A DNA stretch of 64,000 nt, taken from positions 694,076-758,075 of the forward strand of contig NZ_JAHRWL010000002.1 of the NCBI RefSeq assembly GCF_019104745.1, written 5' to 3'. This stretch comes from Thalassococcus arenae (lineage in GTDB: Bacteria > Pseudomonadota > Alphaproteobacteria > Rhodobacterales > Rhodobacteraceae). Below, one piece after another: positions 1 through 8,933 of this stretch (the first letter of the stretch is position 1; every line of letters starts with the position of its first letter). Made by a program: the position numbers and the translations under genes. The notes under the pieces are model-generated. The model was not told the origin of the DNA. It saw only the letters and a list, made by a program, of their open reading frames with translations, and did not search any database.

Positions 1-2
1 CG

Positions 3-797
3 CTGCGGCTGGGCTTTCTGGCGGCGATGCTGGGCTTTGTCGGCTGGTGGGGTCAGGGTCAACTGTCGATCGTCACGCCGCTGGCGGGGTTGCAGACGGC
101 GATGGCGGGCGGATCCTATGCGTTCCTGCTCTACGATCCGTTCTCGCTGCTGGTCTGGGGCGCGGCGATCCTGGGTTTCGTGCTGTGGGGGCGCGGGCTG
201 TTCTGCGGCTGGCTGTGCCCGTTCGGGGCGATGCAGGAATTCGCCCACCATCTGGGCCGGCTGCTGCGCCTGCCACGGTGGGAGCCGTCGCGCGCCTGGG
301 ACCAGCGGCTGAAATGGCTGAAATACGTCGCGCTGGCGGGGCTGGTCGCGGTGACCCTGTTCGCGCCGTCCCACATGGACAAGGCCGCCGAGATCGAGCC
401 GTTCAAGACCGCGATCACCACCTTCTTCGTGCGCGAATGGTATTACGTTGCCTATGCCGCGGGCTGGCTGGTGCTGGGCATGGTCACCTTCAAGGGCTTC
501 TGCCGCTACCTCTGCCCGCTTGGTGCGCTGATGGCGATCGGTGGCGCGCTGCGGCTGCGGCGCTGGATTCCGCGGCGGGTGGAATGCGGATCGCCCTGCC
601 AGCTGTGCCGGGTGAAATGCCAGTACGGCGCGATCCGCAAGACCGGCGAGATACAGTATAACGAATGCTTCCAGTGCCTTGATTGCGTGACCATCCATGA
701 CGACGCGACGCAATGCGTGCCGCTGGTGCTGAAAGGCCGCGCCGGCAGCCGTGCGCCGCGCCTGACAGGCCATCCCAACCAGGTGCCGGTGACATGA
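3..797 (+). CDS. NosR/NirI-family membrane iron-sulfur protein, C-terminal part (5' end outside window)
   Basis: The visible 264 residues are the C-terminal half of a NosR/NirI-type protein, which passes electrons from the membrane quinol pool to periplasmic denitrification enzymes. I see several membrane segments and the two conserved CxxxCP motifs (CGWLCPFG and CRYLCPLG), then a C-terminal ferredoxin-like part with CQLCRVKC and CFQCLDC, which should ligate two 4Fe-4S clusters. The reading frame is open to the left edge, so the periplasmic FMN-binding domain known for this family would lie outside the window. The stop overlaps the start of the ApbE gene (ATGA), so the two are translationally coupled. 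NosR and NirI cannot be told apart from this half; direct linkage to an apbE gene without nosZ leans slightly to NirI/NirX. Confidence 0.85.
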   Translation: MRLGFLAAMLGFVGWWGQGQLSIVTPLAGLQTAMAGGSYAFLLYDPFSLLVWGAAILGFVLWGRGLFCGWLCPFGAMQEFAHHLGRLLRLPRWEPSRAWDQRLKWLKYVALAGLVAVTLFAPSHMDKAAEIEPFKTAITTFFVREWYYVAYAAGWLVLGMVTFKGFCRYLCPLGALMAIGGALRLRRWIPRRVECGSPCQLCRVKCQYGAIRKTGEIQYNECFQCLDCVTIHDDATQCVPLVLKGRAGSRAPRLTGHPNQVPVT

Positions 798-1666
798 GGC
801 GCCGTCGGTTCCTGGCACTGGCGGCGGCCTTTGCCTGTGCGCCGGGCCTTGCCCGGGCCGAAACCTGGCGCGGTTTCGCGCTTGGTGCCGAGGTGTCGGT
901 GACGTTGGAAGGCCCGCCGCGGGAAACCCACCGCACGCTGGCCGATATCCCGGCGATGCTCGACCGGATCGAGGACCTGTTCAGCCTGTACCGCGAGACA
1001 TCCAGCCTGTCGCGGCTGAACGGCAGCGGACATCTGCGGCGCCCGGACAAGCGGTTCCTGGCGCTGATGCGGCAGGCGGACGCGGCGCATCGGCTGACCG
1101 GCGGGCTGTTCGATCCGACCGTGCAACCGCTTTGGCACGCCCATGCCACGGGCGCAGATACCGCCTGGGCGCAGTCGCTGGTGGCCTGGCGGCGGGTGCG
1201 GTTCGACGCGGCGGGGATCGTTCTGGGCCGCCACCAGGCCCTGACCTTCAACGGCATCGCGCAGGGTTACGCCACCGACCTGGTCTGCGACCTGCTGCGC
1301 CAGCGTGGTTTCACCCGGACGCTGGTGGATATCGGCGAACAGGCGGCCCTGGGCGGGCCCTACCGGCTGGGGCTGGCCGATCCGGTCTTCGGCGCGGTCG
1401 GTCAGCGCAGTGTGACCGACGGCGCGATCGCCACGTCCAGCCCCGGTGCTTTGCGGCTTGGCACCGCGCATCACATCCTGGGACCGCATGGCGAAGACCC
1501 GCTTTGGTCCACGGTATCGATCGAGGCGGCAAGCGCCACGCTGGCCGATGCCCTGTCGACCGCGGCCGTTTTCATGCCGCTTGAGCGCCTGCAAAGGCTC
1601 AAGGCCGACGCCGCGCTGACGCGGATCACGGTGATCGACGCGTCAGGCCGTCTGCGCAGCCTGTGA
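794..1666 (+). CDS. apbE: ApbE/NosX/NirX-type FAD:protein FMN transferase
   Basis: 290-residue periplasmic flavin transferase, which covalently attaches FMN from FAD to a threonine of target proteins; NosR/NirI FMN domains are classic targets, fitting the upstream gene. The start ATG overlaps the previous stop. The N-terminus MRRRRFLALAAAFACAPG has a twin-arginine-like signal peptide ending near ALARA. Family features visible: the NGIAQGYATD segment, the LVDIGEQAALGG segment (usually LVDIGGE in homologues, so one glycine is replaced) and a C-terminal ATLADALSTAAVF stretch. Length is close to that of NosX/NirX. It converges on the PBP1A gene with three bases between the stops. Confidence 0.88.
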   Translation: MRRRRFLALAAAFACAPGLARAETWRGFALGAEVSVTLEGPPRETHRTLADIPAMLDRIEDLFSLYRETSSLSRLNGSGHLRRPDKRFLALMRQADAAHRLTGGLFDPTVQPLWHAHATGADTAWAQSLVAWRRVRFDAAGIVLGRHQALTFNGIAQGYATDLVCDLLRQRGFTRTLVDIGEQAALGGPYRLGLADPVFGAVGQRSVTDGAIATSSPGALRLGTAHHILGPHGEDPLWSTVSIEAASATLADALSTAAVFMPLERLQRLKADAALTRITVIDASGRLRSL

Positions 1667-1669
1667 CTG

Positions 1670-4201
1670 TCAGTACAGGCCGCCCGAGCTGAGCGTTCCG
1701 AAGCTGGCCTTGGGGGCCACCTGCACCTTGCGCCCGGTCGAGGTGGTGACGGTGCGACCGGCGTCCAGGCCACCGGGGTTGATCCGCTCGAAATCGCCGG
1801 AAATGGCAAAGCCGCCGTCGAACTGGATGCCGAAGATCGGCTCTTCGCCCTCGCGGAAGCATTCCGCCACGACGTTCTCGCCGGTGGCGCCGTCCGACAG
1901 GCGCGCGCCGGTGAAGCGATCGATATTGATGAACTGGCATTCTTCGGGCACGCGGAACTTGCCGCCGCCGTATTTCTGCACCGCCGTCTGCATGAACTGG
2001 TTGAAGACCGGGCCGCACAGGCCACCGCCCGAGGCGCCTTCGCCCAGGCTGCGGGGCGTGTCGAAACCGATATAGCAGCCTGCCACGATATTCGACGTGA
2101 AACCGACGAACCAAACGTCCTTGGCGTCGTTGGTGGTGCCGGTCTTGCCGGCGGTCGGCACCGGCAGGTTGACCGTGCGCCGCGCGGTGCCGCGATCGAC
2201 GACGCCCTGAAGCATCGTGGTCAGCTGGTAGGCGGTGACGGCGTTCATCACCCGTTCGCGCTGGTTGACGATGCGCGGGCTTTGACCCGGCGCGATGTTC
2301 GCATCGGTGCAATCGACGCAGACCCGCCGGTTGCCTTCTTCGGCATCGTGGCTGTAGACGGTCTGGCCGTAGCGGTCCTGCACCCGGTCGACCAGCGTCG
2401 GTTCCACCCGTTCGCCGCCATTGGCGAACATCGCATAGGCCGCGACGATCTTGAACAGCGTGGTTTCGTCCGACCCGAGCGCGTTGGCCAGCACCCGGCC
2501 CATGTTGTCGTAGACGCCGAATTTCTCGGCGTAGCGCGCCACCGTGTCCATGCCGACCTCTTGCGCGAGACGGATGGTCATCAGGTTGCGCGATTGTTCG
2601 ATACCGGTGCGCAGGGGCGTGGGTCCGTAGAACTGGTTGGACGCGTTCTTGGGCCGCCAGATCCCCTGCGGCGTGTCGATCTCGATCGGGGCGTCGACCA
2701 CGATGGTCGCCGGGGTATAGCCGCTGTCCAGGGCGGCGGCGTAAACGAAGGGCTTGAAGCTGGACCCCGGCTGGCGCAGCGCCTGGGTGGCGCGGTTGAA
2801 CACCGAATGCTGGTAGGAAAACCCGCCCTGCATCGCGATCACCCGGCCGGTATTGACGTCCATCGCCATGAAGCCGCCCTGCACCTGCGGCACCTGGCGC
2901 AGGCTCCAGCGCAGGAATTGCCCGCCTTCGGTGTATTCGCGGACATGGATCACGTCGCCGGGTTCGAAATTGTCGAACAGGTTGCCGCTGAACCAGCTGG
3001 TATCGCTGCGCGGTACGGTCATGCCGCGCGGATCGCCGAGGGTGAAATTCTCGATCCCGATCACCAGTTCCTGGTCGCGCACCTCGCGCACCACCGCCAC
3101 CAGCCACGGCCCGTCGAGGTCGATGTCGCGGGCCACCCGGACATCGGCCAGCGCCGCCCGCCAGGCGGTTTCGTCCGCCAGCGTCTCGACCGGGATCGTC
3201 TTGCCGGTGCCGCGCCAGCGACCCAGCGACCGGTCGTAGTTTTCCAGCGCCCGGCGCAACGCCTTGGCGGCTTCGACCTGCATGGACGGGTCCAGCGTCG
3301 CGCGGACCGAATAGCCGCCGGAAAAGAACTGGTCTTCGCCGAAATCCTCGGACAATTGCCGGCGGATCTCGTCGGTGAAATAGTCGCGCGGCGGCAGGGC
3401 GCGCTGATAGGGTTCGAAATCGCCGTTCTGGACCGATTTCAGCGGCGTGGCGATCTCGGCCTCGTAGGTGGCACGGTCGATATAGCCGTTCTCGTACATT
3501 TCCTTGAGCACGAAGTTGCGCCGGGCGACCAGGCGTTCCTTCTGCCGGACCGGATGGTAGTCCGAGGGCGCCTTGGGCAGAGACGCCAGAAAGGCCGCTT
3601 CGTGCGGTGCCAGTTCGTTCAGCGTCTTGTTGAAATAGGTCTGCGCCGCGGCTGTCACGCCATAGGAATTCTGACCGAGGAAGATTTCGTTCAGATACAG
3701 CTCGAGGATCTTTTCCTTGCTCAGCGCCTGTTCGACGCGGGCGGCAAGAATGATTTCCTTGATCTTGCGTTCGGCGCGGCGATCGCCGGAGAGCAGGAAG
3801 TTCTTCATCACCTGCTGGGTGATCGTCGAGGCGCCGCGCACGTCGCGTCCGCGCGACTGCACCGCCTGCACCGCGGCCGCGGCGATGCCGCGCACGTCAT
3901 AGCCCTTGTGATCGTAGAAATTCTTGTCCTCGGCCGAGATGAAGGCCTGCTTCACCAGATCCGGGATTTCGTCTGCGGGCGTGAACAGGCGGCGTTCCTG
4001 CGCGAACTCGTCGATCACCTGGCCTTCGGTGGAATAGATCCGGCTGATCGTCGGCGGCGTGTATTGCGCCAGGCTGTCATGGCTGGGCAGGTCGCGGCCA
4101 TACATCCAGAACACCGCGCCGACGGTCAGGGCGACCATCATCGTGCCCAGGGTCAGGACGCTGAAAATCGCGCCGAAGAAGGAAAAGATGAACCGAGTCA
4201 C
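1670..4201 (-). CDS. mrcA: Penicillin-binding protein 1A (bifunctional transglycosylase/transpeptidase)
   Basis: 843-residue class A PBP that polymerises and cross-links peptidoglycan in the periplasm. After one N-terminal membrane anchor (about residues 4-32) comes the GT51 transglycosylase domain, with EDKNFYDHKGYD near residue 91, GASTITQQVMKNF and KIKEIILAARVEQ. The transpeptidase has the catalytic serine in GSSFKPF, QSRN as the SxN motif and GKTGTTND as the KTG motif. A longer reading from GTG at 4213 is open, but GGGAG lies at the right distance before the GTG at 4201 and the anchor then starts VTRFIF, so I prefer 4201. A good sigma-70 -10 box lies just upstream. A central OB-like insertion between the two domains is typical of alphaproteobacterial PBP1A. 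Confidence 0.95.
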   Translation of the reverse strand: MTRFIFSFFGAIFSVLTLGTMMVALTVGAVFWMYGRDLPSHDSLAQYTPPTISRIYSTEGQVIDEFAQERRLFTPADEIPDLVKQAFISAEDKNFYDHKGYDVRGIAAAAVQAVQSRGRDVRGASTITQQVMKNFLLSGDRRAERKIKEIILAARVEQALSKEKILELYLNEIFLGQNSYGVTAAAQTYFNKTLNELAPHEAAFLASLPKAPSDYHPVRQKERLVARRNFVLKEMYENGYIDRATYEAEIATPLKSVQNGDFEPYQRALPPRDYFTDEIRRQLSEDFGEDQFFSGGYSVRATLDPSMQVEAAKALRRALENYDRSLGRWRGTGKTIPVETLADETAWRAALADVRVARDIDLDGPWLVAVVREVRDQELVIGIENFTLGDPRGMTVPRSDTSWFSGNLFDNFEPGDVIHVREYTEGGQFLRWSLRQVPQVQGGFMAMDVNTGRVIAMQGGFSYQHSVFNRATQALRQPGSSFKPFVYAAALDSGYTPATIVVDAPIEIDTPQGIWRPKNASNQFYGPTPLRTGIEQSRNLMTIRLAQEVGMDTVARYAEKFGVYDNMGRVLANALGSDETTLFKIVAAYAMFANGGERVEPTLVDRVQDRYGQTVYSHDAEEGNRRVCVDCTDANIAPGQSPRIVNQRERVMNAVTAYQLTTMLQGVVDRGTARRTVNLPVPTAGKTGTTNDAKDVWFVGFTSNIVAGCYIGFDTPRSLGEGASGGGLCGPVFNQFMQTAVQKYGGGKFRVPEECQFINIDRFTGARLSDGATGENVVAECFREGEEPIFGIQFDGGFAISGDFERINPGGLDAGRTVTTSTGRKVQVAPKASFGTLSSGGLY

Positions 4202-4230
4202 GGTCGCTCCCACAGCATAAGCCGGGCTTC

Positions 4231-4257
4231 ATTATACCCGCAGGGATGGGGCGTCAA
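4231..4257 (-). promoter_or_regulatory. Putative sigma-70 promoter of the PBP1A gene
   Basis: Reading the minus strand, TTGACG (4257-4252) is followed after 15 bases by a perfect TATAAT (4236-4231). The spacing is slightly short; shifting the -35 to TTTGAC gives 16. Transcription would begin near 4224, leaving a leader of roughly 23 bases before the preferred GTG start at 4201. The TATAAT lies in the short gap between the amidase gene and the PBP1A gene, so PBP1A need not depend on amidase transcription. Confidence 0.55.
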
Positions 4258-4298
4258 AACACAACGTGGCGACGGGGGCCAAACCGGCCCTGCCCCGC

Positions 4299-5507
4299 TC
4301 ATTGCCGCCGCAGACGCGCCAGCGCGGCGTCTTCCAGTGCCCAGGCCGCGATGCCGTCGCGAATGCCTGCCGCCATGCCCGCCCGCCAGGCCGGGTCCTG
4401 CAGGTTCTTGAGGTCGTGGTCGGTCGACAGGAACCCCACCTCGATCAGCACCGACGGGATATCGGCGGCCTTGAGAACGGAAAACCCGGCCTGCCGCAAC
4501 GGGCGTTTGTGCACGTGTCCGAGCGCGTTGTCGATGCCGTCGATCAGGTGCCGCGCCAGCGCCTGCGACCGTGGCGTGTTGTCGAGCCGCGCCAGACCCA
4601 TCAGCACCTGCGCGACGGTGTCGTCCGATTGCGTGAGATCCACGCCCGACAGCAGGTCGTCTCGGTCGTGCCGTTCGGCCAGCGCGGCCGAAGCGGCGTC
4701 GCTGGCCTCTTCGGACAAGGTGTAGACCGACGCGCCATGCGCCACCCCTTCGGCCAGCGCGTCGGCATGCAGGCTGACGAACAGGTCGGCGCCGGCCTCG
4801 TGCGCGGCGGCCACGCGGCCTTCGAGCGATACGAAGGCGTCGGCATCGCGCGTCAGGCGCACGTCGAAGCGCCCGGTCCGCATCAGAACGTCGCGCAATT
4901 CGCGGGCGAACAGCAGCATCAGGTCGGCTTCGGTCACGTCACCGCGCTGTGCGCCGGGGTCGATGCCGCCATGGCCGGGGTCCAGCATGACGACCAACCG
5001 GCCGTCGCCGCCGGTGGTTGCGGGTTCGGCGCGCGCGATGCGCGGCAGGTCCCATGTCGGATCGGCCGGCGCGCCGGCGCCGGCGTCGAACGCGGCACGG
5101 TCGATACCGCGCAGGCTGACCGACAGCCGCGCCTTGCCGCTGGTCTTGTCGATGTTCAGCGCGGCCTTGTCGATGGCCATCGGTTCGGCCAGTTCGGCCA
5201 CCAGCCGCGACCAGCCCGACATCAGCGGCCCGGCGCGCATCGCGGCGATCCGGGGGCTGGTGCCGAAGGTCGCGGGATCCAGCCCCGACCAGTCGACCTG
5301 GCGGAAATCGATGACCAGCCGGTCGGGCCCGGTCAGAGTATAGGCCCGCCACGGCACGCCCTGGCTCAGCTCGAGCGCGATCTCGGTACGCCCCCACAGC
5401 GTGTCGGACACCGCACCGGCCTCGGCGCGCGCCAGCGCCGTCGGCGCCTGCGCAGCCGCCAGTCCGGCCCAGAGGGCCATAACGAGGGTCAGTAGAAGCC
5501 TGCTCAT
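4299..5507 (-). CDS. amiC: N-acetylmuramoyl-L-alanine amidase, AmiC type
   Basis: 402-residue periplasmic amidase that cleaves the bond between muramic acid and L-alanine to separate daughter cells. A signal peptide (MSRLLLTLVMALWAGLAAAQA) is followed by an AMIN-like beta domain (about residues 25-140), which targets the septum in this family. The C-terminal Amidase_3 zinc domain shows LDPGHGGIDPGA (zinc histidine), FVSLHADA (second histidine) and PSVLIEVGFLS with the catalytic glutamate. It lies just upstream of the PBP1A gene on the same strand, about 97 bases from its start, a common pairing in alphaproteobacteria. The region upstream of its start (5508-5594) is short and shows no clear promoter. 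Confidence 0.93.
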   Translation of the reverse strand: MSRLLLTLVMALWAGLAAAQAPTALARAEAGAVSDTLWGRTEIALELSQGVPWRAYTLTGPDRLVIDFRQVDWSGLDPATFGTSPRIAAMRAGPLMSGWSRLVAELAEPMAIDKAALNIDKTSGKARLSVSLRGIDRAAFDAGAGAPADPTWDLPRIARAEPATTGGDGRLVVMLDPGHGGIDPGAQRGDVTEADLMLLFARELRDVLMRTGRFDVRLTRDADAFVSLEGRVAAAHEAGADLFVSLHADALAEGVAHGASVYTLSEEASDAASAALAERHDRDDLLSGVDLTQSDDTVAQVLMGLARLDNTPRSQALARHLIDGIDNALGHVHKRPLRQAGFSVLKAADIPSVLIEVGFLSTDHDLKNLQDPAWRAGMAAGIRDGIAAWALEDAALARLRRQ

Positions 5508-5594
5508 GCTCTTGTCCTGCGCGCGTCGCGCGATTGGCGGCAGACTAGCATGCAGAACGCGGGATTCGCACCCCTGATGGACGGGGAAAGACGA

Positions 5595-6740
5595 CTACCC
5601 GCGCGCCGCCATGAAGGCCGCCAACCGCGCCAGCCCTTCCTCGATATCGGCGGTGGCGCGGGCATAGGAAAACCGCAGCGTGCCGGCGCCGCGCTCGGGG
5701 TCGAAATCCAGCCCCGGCGTCACCGCGACGCCGGCATGTTCCAGGATTTCGGCGGCGAAGGCGCGGCTGTCGTCGGTCAGATGGCTGACATCGGCATAGA
5801 CGTAGAAGGCGCCGTCGGGTGGCGCCAGGCGGTCGAACCCGGCCTTGGGCAACCCCTCCATCATCAATGCGCGGTTGCGGGCGTAGACCGCCATGTTGGC
5901 CTGCAATTCCTCGGTCGCGTCCATCGCCGCCAGTGCCGCGACCTGCGCGGCATGGGGCGCGCAGATGAACAGGTTCTGCGCCAGCCGTTCGATCTGGCGG
6001 ATATTGGCCTCGGGCACGACCAGCCAGCCGACCCGCCAGCCGGTCATGCTGAAATACTTGGAGAACGAATTGATCACGCAGACATCGTCGCTGATCTGCA
6101 GCGCACTGACCGCCTTCGCCTCGTATTCGATGCCGTGGTAGATCTCGTCGGAAAAGAACGCCGCACCGCGGTCCTGCGCACTGCCGATCAGCGCGGCCAG
6201 CGCGGCGCGATCCAGCATCGTGCCGGTGGGATTGGCGGGTGAGGCCACCATCAACCCCTGCCAGTCCAGCGCGGTCAGGTCGTCCGGCACCGGTTGCAGG
6301 CGGTTTCCCGCCGAGGATTGCACCTCGACCGGCACCAGGTCGAGCGCGCGCAGGATCTGGCGGTAGGACGGATAGCCCGGCGCGCCAAGCGCCACCCGGT
6401 CGCCGCCGTCGAGGAACGCGGTGAAGGCCAGGATGAAACCGCCCGAAGATCCCGGCGTGACAACCACCCGGCGCGGGTCCAGATCGACACCGTACCATTC
6501 GCCGTAAAGCCTTGAAATCCTTTGCCGCAGGGCGGGCAGCCCCAAAGCCACGGTATAGCCGAGCGGGTCGGACTGCATCGCCCGGGCCAGCGCGTCGCGG
6601 GCGGCTTGCGGTGCCGGTGTGCCGGGCTGGCCCACTTCCATGTGGATGATGTGACGGCCGGCCTCCTCGGCCTGCCGGGCCGCTTCCATGACGTCCATCA
6701 CGATGAAGGGATCGACGGCGCCGCGCCTTGAGTTCCGCAT
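5595..6740 (-). CDS. PLP-dependent class I/II aminotransferase
   Basis: 381-residue fold-type I aminotransferase of the AspC-like group. Conserved features: HMEVGQPGTPAP near the N-terminus, VTPGSSGGF at the phosphate-binding turn, SPANPTGT, SDEIYHGI (the aspartate that binds the pyridine nitrogen) and NSFSKYFSMTGWRVGW with the Schiff-base lysine. The reading frame runs on upstream to 7241, but that part is the reverse of the M48 protease gene. The ATG at 6740 is preceded by GAGG and gives a normal N-terminus. The substrate cannot be read from sequence; aspartate, tyrosine or alanine are possible. It is divergent from the M48 protease, with 55 bases between the starts. Confidence 0.88.
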   Translation of the reverse strand: MRNSRRGAVDPFIVMDVMEAARQAEEAGRHIIHMEVGQPGTPAPQAARDALARAMQSDPLGYTVALGLPALRQRISRLYGEWYGVDLDPRRVVVTPGSSGGFILAFTAFLDGGDRVALGAPGYPSYRQILRALDLVPVEVQSSAGNRLQPVPDDLTALDWQGLMVASPANPTGTMLDRAALAALIGSAQDRGAAFFSDEIYHGIEYEAKAVSALQISDDVCVINSFSKYFSMTGWRVGWLVVPEANIRQIERLAQNLFICAPHAAQVAALAAMDATEELQANMAVYARNRALMMEGLPKAGFDRLAPPDGAFYVYADVSHLTDDSRAFAAEILEHAGVAVTPGLDFDPERGAGTLRFSYARATADIEEGLARLAAFMAARG

Positions 6741-6795
6741 CCTGACCTCTCTATTGTGCCCCCGACGGCTTACGAGCGAAGCGGAACCCACGTCA

Positions 6796-8130
6796 ATGAT
6801 CCTTCCCCGGCTATTCGCCCTGACGGTCGGCCTGTGGCTGATGATGGCGTATCCCTTGCAGGCGGGCGTCACGCTGTTGCGCGATGCCGATATCGAGTAT
6901 TCGCTGCGCCAACTGGCCGATCCGGTATTGCGTGCCGCAGGGCTCAGCCCGAACCAGGTGCAAATCCTGGTGATCGACGACAACACGCTGAATGCCTTCG
7001 TCGTCGACACGCAGCGCATCTTTCTGCATTCCGGCCTGATCCTGAAGCTCAAGACCGCGGCCGAGTTGCAGGCCGTGATCGCGCACGAGGCCGCACATAT
7101 CACCAACGGCCATATCACCCGCCGTCTGGGCAACATGCGCGCTGCGCGCAATGCCGCGGGGCTGGGGCTGATCCTGGCCGCCGCGGCCGGTGCCGCGGCC
7201 GGAGGCGAGGCCGGTGGCGAGGTGGCCGCAGGCATCGCCATCGGATCGCAAAGCTCGGCCCTGCGGCTGTTCCTGTCGCATACCCGCGCCGAAGAAGCGT
7301 CGGCCGATATCGCCTCGGTTCGCTACCTTCTTCGTGCCGGCGTCGATCCCGCCGGTGCCGTGGCGGTACAGGAGCTGTTTCGCGGGCAGGAGGCGCTGTC
7401 GGTCAGCCGCCAGGACCCCTATATGCGCACGCATCCCTTGACCAGCGACCGGCTGCGCGCGCTCAAGGGGCTGGTGGCCGGCCATACCGGCCAGGCCGTG
7501 CAGGACGGCGCCGCGAATTACTGGTTCGCCCGTATCCAGGGCAAGCTGTCGGCCTTTTCGCGTGCGCCGAACTGGACCCTGCGGCGCGCCAAGGACAGCG
7601 CCAGCCGCGACATCGCCCTGATGCGCGAGGCAGTGGCCCATCACCGCCAGTCCAACCTGTCCAAGGCGCTGCCCGCCATCGACGCCGCGCTGGCCCTGCG
7701 GACCAAGGATCCCTACCTGCTGGAACTCAAGGGCCAGATCTTGCTGGAATCGCGCCAGTTCGAGGCGTCGGCGCAGGTCTATCGCGCCGCCGCCGCCATG
7801 GCCCCGCGCGAGGCGCTGATCCTGGGGGGCTACGGCCGCGCCCTGCTGGCGGTCGGGCGCTATTCCGACGCGCTGAACGTGCTCGAACAGGCGCGCAACC
7901 GCGATTTCGGCGATGCCCGGATCCTGCGCGACCTGGCGGTCGCCTATGCGCGCAGCGGCCAGAACGCCATGGCATCGGTCGTCACCGCGGAACGCTATGC
8001 GCTGCAAGGGCGTCTGGATGACGCGGAAATCCACGCCAAACGCGCCGAAGGCGCGCTGCCGCAGGGGTCCGGGCCATGGCAACGGGCGCAGGATGTGCTA
8101 GATGCTGCGCGGCGGGCGAAGCGGCGCTGA
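6796..8130 (+). CDS. M48-family periplasmic metalloprotease with TPR repeats (BepA/YfgC-like)
   Basis: 444-residue exported zinc protease. The signal peptide runs to about residue 22 (MILPRLFALTVGLWLMMAYPLQAG). The zinc motif HEAAH (HExxH) lies near residue 98, followed by an Ala/Gly-rich hydrophobic segment and AEEASADIASVRYL, carrying the third ligand. The C-terminal 200 residues are helical tetratricopeptide-like repeats. The arrangement matches BepA/YfgC, which controls the quality of outer-membrane assembly. In roseobacters this gene is commonly followed by a DsbA-like gene, as here (22 bases later), suggesting a joint role in envelope protein folding. I chose the ATG at 6796 because it starts the signal peptide. 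Confidence 0.9.
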   Translation: MILPRLFALTVGLWLMMAYPLQAGVTLLRDADIEYSLRQLADPVLRAAGLSPNQVQILVIDDNTLNAFVVDTQRIFLHSGLILKLKTAAELQAVIAHEAAHITNGHITRRLGNMRAARNAAGLGLILAAAAGAAAGGEAGGEVAAGIAIGSQSSALRLFLSHTRAEEASADIASVRYLLRAGVDPAGAVAVQELFRGQEALSVSRQDPYMRTHPLTSDRLRALKGLVAGHTGQAVQDGAANYWFARIQGKLSAFSRAPNWTLRRAKDSASRDIALMREAVAHHRQSNLSKALPAIDAALALRTKDPYLLELKGQILLESRQFEASAQVYRAAAAMAPREALILGGYGRALLAVGRYSDALNVLEQARNRDFGDARILRDLAVAYARSGQNAMASVVTAERYALQGRLDDAEIHAKRAEGALPQGSGPWQRAQDVLDAARRAKRR

Positions 8131-8152
8131 AACAACGGGAAAGGCAAGAACG

Positions 8153-8929
8153 ATGACGGGCACGACGAACAAGACCGGTTTTCTGGCGCTGGCGCTGGCG
8201 GGATTTCTGGGCAGCGCGGCGCTGGCCTCGGAAACCGCGCCGGTTATCGACTTCGACGCGATGACAGACGAACAGCGACAGGCTTTCGGAGCCCAGGTGC
8301 GCGCCTATCTGCTGGAAAACCCGCAGGTCATCATGGAAGCGGTCGCGGTGCTGGAGCAGCAAGAGGCCGAGGCGCAGGCATCCGCGGACGTGTCGCTTGT
8401 GCAGGACAACGCCGCGGCCCTGTTCGATGACGGGTTTTCCTGGGTCGGCGGCAATCCCGACGGCGATATCACCATCGTCGAATTCATCGACTATCGCTGT
8501 GGCTATTGCCGCCGCGCCCATCCCGAAGTGACCGAACTGATCGAAAGCGATGGCAATATCCGTTTCGTCGTCAAGGAATTCCCGATCCTGGGCGACGCAT
8601 CGCTGGTGTCGTCGCGCTTTGCCATCGCGACGCTGATCACCGCCGGGCCGGACGCCTACAAGGCGGTGCACGAGGCGCTGATCGCACTGGAAGGCGCGCC
8701 GAACGAGGCGACGTTGCAGCGCATCGCGGACACGATGGGTCTGGATGCGAACGCGATCATGGCCGAGATGGAAAGCCCCGAGGTCGCCCGCCGCATCGAC
8801 GAGACCCGCGCGCTGGCACAGAGGTTGCAGATCAATGGCACGCCCAGCTTCGTGATGGGCGAACGCATGGTGCGCGGCTACGTGCCGCTGGACGGGATGC
8901 GCCAGATCGTGGCAGGCGAGCGCGGCTGA
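8153..8929 (+). CDS. DsbA-family thiol:disulfide oxidoreductase
   Basis: 258-residue exported thioredoxin-fold protein. The signal peptide is MTGTTNKTGFLALALAGFLG ending near ALAS. A helical N-terminal extension (about residues 25-90), as in ScsC/BdbD-type proteins, precedes the DSBA domain. The active site is CGYC within FIDYRCGYCRRAHPE, and the cis-proline loop is NGTPSFVMG near the C-terminus. It probably forms or isomerises disulfides in periplasmic proteins. GGAAAGGCAAG before the ATG serves as ribosome binding site. A second thioredoxin-like gene begins four bases after its stop. Confidence 0.9.
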   Translation: MTGTTNKTGFLALALAGFLGSAALASETAPVIDFDAMTDEQRQAFGAQVRAYLLENPQVIMEAVAVLEQQEAEAQASADVSLVQDNAAALFDDGFSWVGGNPDGDITIVEFIDYRCGYCRRAHPEVTELIESDGNIRFVVKEFPILGDASLVSSRFAIATLITAGPDAYKAVHEALIALEGAPNEATLQRIADTMGLDANAIMAEMESPEVARRIDETRALAQRLQINGTPSFVMGERMVRGYVPLDGMRQIVAGERG

Positions 8930-8933
8930 GCCA

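Noticed and set aside
2282-4411. Long open frame on the plus strand across the PBP1A gene
   Set aside because: It is the reverse of a well-supported gene with all PBP1A motifs; its translation shows no family features and the high GC content explains the lack of stops.
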